Positions 1-5,297 of a DNA stretch of 5,345 bases are shown in pieces. Origin of the DNA: Pseudooctadecabacter sp. GTDB lineage: Bacteria; Pseudomonadota; Alphaproteobacteria; Rhodobacterales; Rhodobacteraceae. The position numbers and the translations under genes are program-made. The notes below the pieces were generated by a model that searched no databases, was not told where the DNA came from, and worked only from the letters and a program-made list of their open reading frames with translations. The stretch spans positions 8,979 through 14,323 of the forward strand of contig JAHDFG010000028.1 in NCBI GenBank assembly GCA_020628265.1. Direction: 5' to 3'. Position 1 is the stretch's first letter, and each line of letters opens with the position of its first letter.

Positions 1-68
1 GCGGGCAGGTCTTCGGGGTCAATCTGCGGAGAGACGGCGTAGCGGTCGGTAAGCGGGCGTATATCCAT
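1..68 (-). CDS. DUF442/BLH phosphatase-like protein (TIGR01244 family), N-terminal fragment
   Basis: An ATG on the minus strand at 68-66 opens a frame that runs off the left edge after 22 full codons and part of another. It reads MDIRPLTDRYAVSPQIDPED followed by LPA. This start, with the 'Y-x-V-S-P-Q-I-D-P-x-D' pattern, is what I know from the TIGR01244 / Pfam BLH_phosphatase family. These are small dual-specificity-phosphatase-like domains, also found fused to metallo-beta-lactamase-like sulfur dioxygenases in sulfide oxidation proteins. The catalytic Cys motif would lie beyond the window, so activity cannot be judged here. No strong Shine-Dalgarno is visible before the ATG; the start rests on the family-like N-terminus. 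The gene diverges from the hydratase gene at 285. The family call rests on 23 residues, so it is fair but not certain. Confidence 0.72.
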   Translation of the reverse strand, partial: MDIRPLTDRYAVSPQIDPEDLP

Positions 69-284
69 GAGGTCTTTTAGGCCGCCCCGTTTGTGAGGTC
101 CAGTTCCCAATGATCCGACACGCGCGCCTTGCCGGGCGCGTCGCCCGAACATCCGCGACAATGCCGCCAATTCGGGCGTTTGAGGCGCAGTTTGGGCAAT
201 TTTGCTTTCCCTTTCGGGTCTTACGGGCCATTCTGGCTGCACAGGCGGGCGCTGGGGTCCCGTCCTTGAGCAAAAGGTAGGACA

Positions 285-1616
285 ATGGCACGTTTGGTGC
301 GGTTTCGGGTTCTGGACGGGATTGCCGTCGTGACGATGGAGGCTGAGCCTGTGAATGCCCTGTCGTCGCGCTTGCGCGCAGGCCTATGGGAGGTCTTTGA
401 CCGCATCGCCACCAATGATGACATCAAGGCCGCTGTCCTGACGGCATCGGGCCGGATGTTTTCCGCAGGTGCGGATATCAATGAATTCGAAAGCGGCACC
501 GGAGGGCAACCGAGCCTGCCACAGCTTTGCGACCGGATCGAAAATTGCCCCAAGCCGGTTGTCGCTGCAGCACACGGTCAGGCGCTGGGCGGCGGGGCGG
601 AAGTGATGCTGTCAGCGCACTACCGGTTGGCGGCACCGGGCACACGGATCGGCCTGCCGGAGGTCGCGCTGGGGCTGATCCCGGGGGCCGGAGGCACGCA
701 GCGTCTGCCGCGGTTGATCGGGGCAGAACGGGCGTTGCAATTAATGGTGTCGACCAATGCGATCGAGGCCGAGGTCGGCCAGCGTATCGGTTTGATCGAC
801 GGCATCGTGCAGGGTGATCTGGCCTCGGGTGCTGTGAATTTCGCGCAACGACTTCTGGCGCAGGGGCAGGGGCCGCGCCCCACCCGTAGCCAGCGCAGCC
901 GGATGGCGGATGGCCGCGCCTATGCCAAGGCCGTAGCTACAGCGAGGACTGCACTGGCCGAGAACCCGTTGCACGCGCCCCAGCGTGTCGTGGACTGTGT
1001 CGAGGCCGCAGCCCTGCTGCCGTTCGAGGCGGGGCTTGCGTTTGAGGCCGACGCGTTCGAGCGTTGTCTTGCGCACCCGCAGTCGGTCGCTCTGCGGCAC
1101 GTGTTTCGGGCCGAGCGCCGGATTGACAACGCCCTGATCGAGAGGGACGGAGCGGCCTTTCGCCCTGTGGAACCTATGGGCAAAGCGGCCGTTCAGCGGC
1201 TGCGCAACGCCATGCGTGCTGCGGCGGAGTGGATCGTGGCGCAAGACATCAGCGAAGAGGCGGTTGACGGTGCGATGTTGGCCTACGGCTTTCGCAAGGG
1301 GCCGTTCGGCAAAAAAGAGGGTGAGAGACCCAATGCCGAGATCGTGCGCCGGATCGTGGCTGCCTTGGTCGCCGAGGGCGGTGTCTGTGTCGAACAGGGC
1401 GCGGTACAACGTCCGTCAGATATAGATGCCCTTGCGGTGCATGGCATTGGTTTTCCGCGCAGACAGGGTGGCCCGATGCGGGCGGCCCAGACTGAAGGGT
1501 TGATCGGCTTTCGCAATGCCATGCGCGGCTATGCGGATGATGATCCGATGTGGGCAGTTCCGGAGGTCTTGGACGAGGCGATCAAGGACGCGCGCGGGTT
1601 CGACGCGCTGGGCTAG
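285..1616 (+). CDS. Enoyl-CoA hydratase domain fused to a 3-hydroxyacyl-CoA dehydrogenase C-terminal remnant
   Basis: 443 aa; predicted cytoplasmic, acting on acyl-CoA in beta-oxidation-type metabolism. Residues 1-190 form a crotonase domain: the oxyanion-hole segment SAGADI at 60-65, GGGAE at 102-106, and LPEV at 124-127. The two catalytic glutamates expected for hydration of 2-enoyl-CoA are E106 and E126. Residues 190-281 are the helical linker seen in FadB/FadJ, ending in RHVFRAERRID. A full-length multifunctional enzyme (about 700 aa) would now have an NAD-binding Rossmann fold, but there is no GxGxxG and no HFFSP-type dehydrogenase motif. The chain passes through a short linker (282-304) to a shortened dehydrogenase C-terminal helical region (305-443), with YGFRKGPFG at 334-342 and the typical GFPRRQGGPM at 389-398. 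I infer hydratase activity (possibly isomerase) without dehydrogenase. The ATG has AAAGG at 273-277, 7 bases upstream. The stop lies 5 bases from the convergent gene at 1622. Confidence 0.9.
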   Translation: MARLVRFRVLDGIAVVTMEAEPVNALSSRLRAGLWEVFDRIATNDDIKAAVLTASGRMFSAGADINEFESGTGGQPSLPQLCDRIENCPKPVVAAAHGQALGGGAEVMLSAHYRLAAPGTRIGLPEVALGLIPGAGGTQRLPRLIGAERALQLMVSTNAIEAEVGQRIGLIDGIVQGDLASGAVNFAQRLLAQGQGPRPTRSQRSRMADGRAYAKAVATARTALAENPLHAPQRVVDCVEAAALLPFEAGLAFEADAFERCLAHPQSVALRHVFRAERRIDNALIERDGAAFRPVEPMGKAAVQRLRNAMRAAAEWIVAQDISEEAVDGAMLAYGFRKGPFGKKEGERPNAEIVRRIVAALVAEGGVCVEQGAVQRPSDIDALAVHGIGFPRRQGGPMRAAQTEGLIGFRNAMRGYADDDPMWAVPEVLDEAIKDARGFDALG

Positions 1617-1621
1617 GCCGT

Positions 1622-1840
1622 TTAGGGTGCCAGCAGAACACCGACGACAACGCACATCAGGCCCAGAACCGACAACAGGAAGGCCCCGAGGTTGAGGGGC
1701 AGGGCGGCCTGGATTTTCGCCTTTAGTTCGGCGTCATCCTTGGCCGTTTTGCGCGCACGGCGGACCTGGATGATGCTCAGCACGATTCCGGCGATCCCGA
1801 TCAGGGAGATGACCGCGCCCAATCCGATCAAAAGTTCCAT
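1622..1840 (-). CDS. Small two-helix inner-membrane protein, function unknown
   Basis: 72 aa. Two hydrophobic stretches, about residues 3-24 and 48-70, are predicted membrane helices. They flank a basic, then charged loop (QVRRARKTAKDDAELKAKIQ, about 25-44), so the loop is probably cytoplasmic by the positive-inside rule. I start at the ATG at 1840 because GAGGG (1845-1849) sits 4 bases before it. The frame stays open upstream to 1951, but those extra codons encode arginine- and proline-rich residues with no membrane character and would run through most of the divergent control region. I do not recognise a named family; small proteins of this kind occur in Rhodobacteraceae as hypothetical proteins. 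It is transcribed divergently from gapR and converges on the hydratase gene with a 5-base gap. No function is proposed. Confidence 0.78.
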   Translation of the reverse strand: MELLIGLGAVISLIGIAGIVLSIIQVRRARKTAKDDAELKAKIQAALPLNLGAFLLSVLGLMCVVVGVLLAP

Positions 1841-1865
1841 TGCGCCCTCGTTTGTTGCGTGGCCC

Positions 1866-1894
1866 CGCCTAACGCGGGCGGGCGTTGCATGCAA
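1866..1894 (-). promoter_or_regulatory. Candidate promoter of the small membrane-protein gene
   Basis: Read leftward, a -35-like TTGCAT (1889-1894) is followed after 17 bases by TAGGCG (1866-1871). Transcription would begin near 1860, about 20 bases before the ATG at 1840. The -35 lies inside the palindrome at 1884-1895. The spacing is right, but the -10 is poor, so this is a guess from pattern and position. Confidence 0.28.
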
Positions 1895-1895
1895 C
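1884..1895. promoter_or_regulatory. Perfect 12-bp palindrome, possible operator between divergent genes
   Basis: GTTGCATGCAAC is exactly self-complementary. It sits in the 125-base region between the divergent starts at 1840 and 1966, overlapping the candidate leftward -35 and lying just before the candidate gapR -35. Its position and symmetry fit the binding site of a dimeric regulator, which I cannot name. GC-rich short hairpins flank it (CCCGC/GCGGG at 1864-1878 and CCCC/GGGG at 1902-1912). Confidence 0.4.
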
Positions 1896-1898
1896 CGC

Positions 1899-1927
1899 TT
1901 GCCCCTGCGGGGTGGCACGGATAGGGA
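1899..1927 (+). promoter_or_regulatory. Candidate gapR promoter
   Basis: TTGCCC (1899-1904), a 17-base spacer and TAGGGA (1922-1927) resemble a sigma-70-type promoter with a weak -10. The predicted start near 1934 would leave a leader of about 32 bases before the gapR ATG at 1966. The spacer contains a CCCC-TGC-GGGG inverted repeat, partly overlapping the -35. This is position and pattern only. Confidence 0.3.
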
Positions 1928-1965
1928 AGGGACAAATCCGAAACGCACCAACCCAAGAGGCCCCC

Positions 1966-2223
1966 ATGTCCGATATGAGCACCGATACCAGCTACCGTGT
2001 CACCGCTGACGAATTGCGCCAGTTCATCGAACGGATCGAGCGGCTGGACGCGGAAAAGAAGGACATCGCAGACCAACAGAAAGAGGTCATGGCAGAGGCC
2101 AAAGGCCGTGGCTACGACACCAAGGTCATGCGCAAGCTTGTGGCCCTGCGCAAGCGTGACAGCAACGACATCGCCGAAGAAGAAGCGGTGTTGGAGATGT
2201 ATAAAGAAGCCTTGGGCATGTGA
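1966..2223 (+). CDS. gapR: GapR-family nucleoid-associated DNA-binding protein (DUF2312)
   Basis: 85 aa, close to the 89 aa of Caulobacter GapR. After a short variable tail (1-10) the protein is a charged helical chain. It contains L-x-x-F-I-E-R-I-E-R-L (17-27), a Lys-rich stretch, the family's hallmark AEAKGRGYD (43-51), and then KVMRKLVALRKRD (53-65), before an acidic C-terminal helix ending EALGM. From work on Caulobacter, GapR forms multimers that clamp around overtwisted DNA ahead of forks and transcribing polymerase and stimulates gyrase and topoisomerase IV; the same role is inferred here. The ATG at 1966 is chosen because AAGAGG (1955-1960) lies 5 bases upstream; an ATG three codons later is possible. 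The frame is open back to 1885, but those codons lie in the palindromic control region and look non-coding. It converges with the gene ending at 2235. Confidence 0.93.
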   Translation: MSDMSTDTSYRVTADELRQFIERIERLDAEKKDIADQQKEVMAEAKGRGYDTKVMRKLVALRKRDSNDIAEEEAVLEMYKEALGM

Positions 2224-2234
2224 CGCCCTTTGGC

Positions 2235-2912
2235 CTAGCTGTTGCCCCCGTCGCCGCCTGTATCGTCCGGCGAAGTGGGGGCCAGTTCGGTCGAGAAGTC
2301 GCGCGGCACGACCTCAAGCACCTGCATCACGAAGAGATACAGGAACGCCAGCGACAGCACGAGGATAACAACGCCGGTGATGGCGGATGTCACCTGCAGT
2401 TTCTGCGCTGAGATGATAAGGGTCGCTCCTTTGCTGCCTGGGACGGGCACATCGCCTTCGCCAGTGCTTGCATCATCCTCCAGAAGTCCCTGTTGGGCGA
2501 AGGTCTCGATCGCTTTTTCAGGGGCTTTCATAGCGTTGATGACTTCGCGGTAGGACAGCACTACGCCAAGGATTGTCACGACGCAGACCAACGCCAAAAG
2601 CACATAGCTGGATATCAACTGCCACCACAGGATCAGCTGTGCGTGGCGACGCAGTGAATTCTTGTAGGTCAAATGGTCAATGACGGCCTGATTTTGTGCG
2701 CGGGCGGCGTCCATCAGGCCAGTCTCAGCCTGATCGCGCAGGTTCGTCAGCTCGGTGCTCATATCCAGCACCATCTGTTCGGTCGCGCCAAGTTGAGTTT
2801 CCAATTCCGTGATGCGTTCAAGGTCGGCTGCATTTGATAGCGATTGAGCCTGTGCGAGGACGGGCAGGTGCAACAGGATCGTCACAATCAGGGAGATAGA
2901 TTTCAGTCGCAT
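2235..2912 (-). CDS. Exported coiled-coil protein with two membrane helices, function unknown
   Basis: 225 aa. It begins with a signal peptide (about 1-22, ending LAQA before Q23). A predicted coiled coil follows (about 27-75, rich in E, L, Q and T). A first membrane helix lies at about 97-121 and contains ISSYVLLALVCVVTILGVVL. A soluble segment at about 122-174 carries an acidic, Gly/Pro-rich stretch (EDDASTGEGDVPVPGSKG, 145-162), and a second helix runs about 175-199. The tail is polar (DDTGGDGGNS). The N-terminal coiled coil would face the periplasm, and the central segment the cytoplasm if both helices span. I do not recognise a family. The start at 2912 is supported by AAGG (2921-2924) 8 bases upstream and by the signal peptide; an upstream in-frame ATG at 2951 would bury the signal peptide. 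The gene overlaps the last 10 bases of its upstream partner, which suggests coupled translation and a joint function in the envelope. Confidence 0.82.
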   Translation of the reverse strand: MRLKSISLIVTILLHLPVLAQAQSLSNAADLERITELETQLGATEQMVLDMSTELTNLRDQAETGLMDAARAQNQAVIDHLTYKNSLRRHAQLILWWQLISSYVLLALVCVVTILGVVLSYREVINAMKAPEKAIETFAQQGLLEDDASTGEGDVPVPGSKGATLIISAQKLQVTSAITGVVILVLSLAFLYLFVMQVLEVVPRDFSTELAPTSPDDTGGDGGNS

Positions 2913-3376
2913 GCGCACAGCCTTGATCCGTTGCCAACTTGCCCGACGCAATAGTCGGGGAGTTCGGTGCCGTCGGGGCAGATTGGGGCCTGTCGTGGTT
3001 GGTCCGTAACGGGTGGCGGCCCGTCTACCACCGGGATGGAGATTTCTTCTTCTGTTGATCGAGGTATTGTGAACACGACTTCTATCGAAGTCGTCAGCCC
3101 CTCAAGACGGATCGCATCCGCGTCTGTCAGGTCTGCGGGGTTTGCCAAAAGGCCCGTGAGGTCCAACGCTTGTTCCGGTGTCAGGCCCTCCGCCTCCCAT
3201 GATGTAACGGGAGTGCTGCCTAGGACGGTTGAAATATCATCAGACTGCTGGATGAGCAGGCGGCTTTCGGCGTCAAAGAGCAGCCGGTCCTGTCCGAATG
3301 TCTGGATGCTTTCCTGGGCGCCTGCGGGCAGGACCCAAAAGATCGCGCAAACGCCGCCCCAGCAGTGTCCTTTCAT
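2903..3376 (-). CDS. Small secreted or periplasmic protein with a Cys-rich tail, function unknown
   Basis: 157 aa. The N-terminus MKGHCWGGVCAIFWVLPAGA looks like a Sec signal peptide with cleavage after residue 20 (AGA before Q21). The mature part is acidic and without membrane helices: a predicted helical part (about 27-105, with TPEQALDLTGLLANPADLTD at 66-85), then a Pro-rich linker (SIPVVDGPPPVTDQP, 113-127), then a C-terminal tail with four cysteines (133, 143, 154, 156) ending LCACD. The cysteines could form disulfides in the periplasm; that is inference. I do not recognise a family. The ATG at 3376 is chosen because the signal peptide starts there. The frame is open up to 3601, but the upstream codons read as an Arg/His-rich shadow of the PhzF gene. 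GGGGG lies about 9-10 bases before the ATG. It overlaps its downstream neighbour by 10 bases. Confidence 0.78.
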   Translation of the reverse strand: MKGHCWGGVCAIFWVLPAGAQESIQTFGQDRLLFDAESRLLIQQSDDISTVLGSTPVTSWEAEGLTPEQALDLTGLLANPADLTDADAIRLEGLTTSIEVVFTIPRSTEEEISIPVVDGPPPVTDQPRQAPICPDGTELPDYCVGQVGNGSRLCACD

Positions 3377-3396
3377 GACAGCAATCCCCCAACCAC

Positions 3397-3418
3397 AAGT
3401 TGACCCTAGGGTAAGTTG
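3397..3418. repeat. 10-bp palindrome flanked by AAGTTG direct repeats
   Basis: ACCCTAGGGT (3403-3412) is a perfect palindrome, bordered on each side by AAGTTG (3397-3402 and 3413-3418). It lies in the 65-base gap between the end of the PhzF gene and the start of the secreted-protein gene. It could be an operator for the downstream pair or chance. It lacks the GC stem plus T-run of an intrinsic terminator. Confidence 0.4.
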
Positions 3419-3441
3419 AGCGAAGTGCTTCTGTCTAGCCT

Positions 3442-4287
3442 TTAAAGTGTAACGGTGCCGTCTATCAGAATGTTGGTGTGGCCACCGATACGCATGGCGC
3501 CTTCTGCAGAGGGGATCACGAACACACGGCCCGTGCGCCCGATACGGGTGCCTTGGGCCACTGTGTAGGGCGCGTCGGCACGCCCCTGTTGCTGAAACCA
3601 ATGGGCGAGTGCAGCATTGAGAGATCCGGTGATCGGGTCTTCCTTGATCCCGAACAACATGCCGAACATCCGGACCTCGTAGGCGACCTCAGAACCTGCG
3701 TCATGGGGGCCGATCAGCCCCAATGCGACCTTCTCGGGCGACTGAACAGCATCCAGATCAATCGCCAGAACATCATCTGCATGGGCCAGTTCAAGCACGT
3801 GCCAGACCGGTCCGTTGTCGAGGATCGCACTTGCCTTGACCTGCGCCGCATCCAGCGAGAATTGCGCCATCAGCCGCGCTTTGACGTCATCGGGCATGGG
3901 CGCGATGGCGGTGGGCGGGGCCACGAAGGCGGGCACGTCGCCTGTCAGGTCAATCTCCACCAGACCGACGCCACAGTTTTGCACGATGGTGCCCGAGCGG
4001 GCAGGGGTGTTGCCTGCGGTCAACCAGCATTCGGCCGTGCCCAATGTCGGGTGGCCTGCGAATTTCATCTCACGCGCTGGGGTAAAGATGCGGATATCGT
4101 AGTCGGCGGCAGGATCGGTCGGGGGGCAGACGAACGTTGTCTCTGCCAGATTGGTCCAGCGGGCGAAGGCCTGCATCTGATCGGTGGTCAGGTCCGCGCC
4201 GTCCAACACAACTGCCAAACCGTTGCCGCCTGTGGGCGTGGTGCTGAAGACGTCGCATTGCATGAAGGGACGTGATCTAGGGGGCAA
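3442..4287 (-). CDS. PhzF-family isomerase/epimerase-like protein
   Basis: 281 aa, the usual PhzF length (about 260-300). The PhzF fold is two similar halves, and both signatures are present. The N-terminal half has DVFSTTPTGGNGLAVV (12-27), NLAETTF (46-52) and FTPAREMKFAGHPTLG (68-83). The C-terminal half has EDPITGS (216-222) and GGH (268-270). These match the catalytic residues of Pseudomonas PhzF (E45, H74, D208), here E49, H79 and D217. PhzF itself isomerises a dihydrohydroxyanthranilate in phenazine synthesis, but most family members lie outside phenazine operons, as here, and their substrates are unknown; no other phenazine gene is visible. The start is taken as TTG at 4287, with AGGAG 9 bases upstream; this keeps RPFMQCDVF, which fits the family's N-terminus. 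The alternative ATG at 4263 has no ribosome site. The TTG start overlaps the upstream gene's end by 11 bases. Confidence 0.92.
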   Translation of the reverse strand: MPPRSRPFMQCDVFSTTPTGGNGLAVVLDGADLTTDQMQAFARWTNLAETTFVCPPTDPAADYDIRIFTPAREMKFAGHPTLGTAECWLTAGNTPARSGTIVQNCGVGLVEIDLTGDVPAFVAPPTAIAPMPDDVKARLMAQFSLDAAQVKASAILDNGPVWHVLELAHADDVLAIDLDAVQSPEKVALGLIGPHDAGSEVAYEVRMFGMLFGIKEDPITGSLNAALAHWFQQQGRADAPYTVAQGTRIGRTGRVFVIPSAEGAMRIGGHTNILIDGTVTL

Positions 4288-5152
4288 TGAAGTTCACTCC
4301 TGGGATGCGTTCGATGCGCAGGATGTCTTCTTCGTAGGCGGCTGTCAGGGCCTCGACCGTTTCTTCGGTCCAACCCGGAATATCGACCTCATCCTCGACC
4401 TCGTCCTCAAGCGCGTAGCGTTCCAGAAAGGCCGCAATGATGCGCCGCTTTTGCTGTTCGGTCTGGGGCGGGTTTGCCTTGAGGTAGGCCACAAACCGTT
4501 TCATGCCGTCATTGCTCATGATCGTGCTGAGCAGATCAAACCCGCCCGTGATCCGCGTGAGGGGGTCAACGCCTGCCAGTTCACGGATCAACTGTGCCCA
4601 AATGAGCGGCGTGTCCTCGTTGCACCAGACCGTCAGTTGAACACGAGGCAGGATGTTGCGGATGCGGGCCACAAGATCCGACCAACGGACATCCATAGGA
4701 TCGACACCGCGCATCAGCTCATCAAAGCTGTCCAGCGGGCTGTCCGCGAATACCGCTGGCAGGAAAGTGGCCGGATTGCGGATCGCAAGGAAAACCTCAA
4801 TCTCGTCTTCGGGAAAGAGGCTGGCAAGCCCCATCAGTTTCTTTTCGGCCAGCGCGTAGAAAACATCGTTTTCGAAGACGCGTCGGTGTACGCACATGAA
4901 CTGAGAGTGGCTCATGACCAGACGATTGCATTGTTCGTCGTCGAGGATGGCATCAATCAGGATTTCGCGGGTATCGGCTGCGGGCTCCGCGCCGTTGAGC
5001 GTTTGGATGGTCTCGCGGATCAGGCGGCGATATTTGCCGGGGCCGGGCACTTTGACGCCCAGATCGGCAAAGGTGGACGCGTTCTTAAGGACGGATTTGA
5101 GCAACCGGTCCTGATCGGTGCAATTCGCGCCTATGTGATAGACAATTTGCAT
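4277..5152 (-). CDS. Sulfotransferase-like protein with degenerate cofactor motifs, function unknown
   Basis: 291 aa, no signal peptide or membrane helix, predicted cytoplasmic. The opening YHIGANCTDQDRLLKSVLKN (5-24), followed by LGVKVPGPGKYRRL, has the layout of bacterial sulfotransferases (strand, loop, helix, then G-V-x-x-P), whose loop normally reads like HIG-x-x-K-T-G-T-T. Here it reads HIGANCTDQD, so the Lys and the GTT of the PAPS-binding loop are absent. A second landmark, VFLAIRNPATFLPAVFA (120-136), resembles the 3'-phosphate-binding strand, where Arg is followed 8 residues later by Ser; here R125 is kept and position 133 is Ala. The C-terminal part has an acidic run (EDEVEDEVD, 249-257). 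I infer a sulfotransferase-fold protein that may bind another ligand or be inactive. Proteins of this appearance seem to be kept in roseobacters. The ATG at 5152 has only a weak ribosome site (CAGG, 7 bases upstream). The stop overlaps the PhzF gene by 11 bases. Confidence 0.75.
   Translation of the reverse strand: MQIVYHIGANCTDQDRLLKSVLKNASTFADLGVKVPGPGKYRRLIRETIQTLNGAEPAADTREILIDAILDDEQCNRLVMSHSQFMCVHRRVFENDVFYALAEKKLMGLASLFPEDEIEVFLAIRNPATFLPAVFADSPLDSFDELMRGVDPMDVRWSDLVARIRNILPRVQLTVWCNEDTPLIWAQLIRELAGVDPLTRITGGFDLLSTIMSNDGMKRFVAYLKANPPQTEQQKRRIIAAFLERYALEDEVEDEVDIPGWTEETVEALTAAYEEDILRIERIPGVNFIAP
4297..4301 (-). promoter_or_regulatory. Ribosome binding site that supports the TTG start of the PhzF gene
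   Basis: Read leftward this is AGGAG, 9 bases before the TTG at 4287, inside the coding region of the upstream gene. The only other candidate, ATG at 4263, is preceded by a pyrimidine-rich stretch with no purine-rich site. In-frame codons further upstream reach a TGA at 4294-4296, so no earlier start exists. Confidence 0.6.
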
Positions 5153-5197
5153 AAACGTGCCTGTGGCCTTCTTGGGGGCTTTGCGTGCTTTGACGGT

Positions 5198-5225
5198 AGC
5201 ATAAGCGGGAAAGGCACCGTGTAAA
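5198..5225 (-). promoter_or_regulatory. Candidate promoter of the sulfotransferase-like / PhzF operon
   Basis: Read leftward, TTTACA (5220-5225), a 16-base spacer and TATGCT (5198-5203) form a fair sigma-70-type promoter. Transcription would start near 5191 and leave a leader of about 38 bases before the ATG at 5152. It is the best match I see in the 145 bases between the ATG and the tRNA. Confidence 0.42.
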
Positions 5226-5258
5226 ACCGATTTGAGCAGATTTGCAGGTTTTGACCAC

Positions 5259-5286
5259 TTGCACGAGCCGCGCGGCTGGCTTAAAC
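5259..5286 (+). promoter_or_regulatory. Candidate tRNA-Thr promoter containing a 12-bp palindrome
   Basis: TTGCAC (5259-5264), a 16-base spacer and TTAAAC (5281-5286) would start transcription about 5 bases before the mature tRNA. A second -35-like TTGACC lies at 5251-5256 but has no good -10 at the right distance. The spacer contains the perfect palindrome AGCCGCGCGGCT (5266-5277). Confidence 0.3.
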
Positions 5287-5297
5287 GGCGGCGCAGT

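Noticed and set aside
110..280. Rightward 56-codon frame before the hydratase gene as a leader peptide
   Set aside because: Only a distant GAGG (11 bases from the ATG) precedes it and the product has no recognisable features; kept only as a low-interest note.
19..291. Leftward 90-codon frame with a C-P-N-C pattern
   Set aside because: It overlaps the well-supported N-terminus of the DUF442-like gene on the same strand in another frame, has no ribosome site, is Arg/Ala/Pro-rich, and would cover the leader and start of the hydratase gene.
741..1409. Leftward 222-codon frame inside the hydratase gene
   Set aside because: It is the opposite-strand shadow of a gene with strong family motifs; its product shows no domain and no ribosome site.
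1597..1640. Intrinsic terminator between the convergent genes ending at 1616 and 1622
   Set aside because: No GC stem followed by a T-run is present on either strand; the same holds at 2221-2240 and 3420-3445.
1841..1951. N-terminal extension of the 72-aa membrane protein to a start at 1951
   Set aside because: GAGGG sits directly before the ATG at 1840, and the extension would translate the palindromic control region into an Arg/Pro-rich segment.
3478..4275. Rightward 265-codon frame antisense to the PhzF gene
   Set aside because: The leftward frame carries all PhzF signature residues; the antisense product is His/Gly/Arg-rich shadow sequence.
4184..5224. Rightward 346-codon frame antisense to the sulfotransferase-like gene
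   Set aside because: Long antisense frames are common in GC-rich genes. It spans the overlap of two coupled leftward genes and the operon leader, and its product resembles no family.
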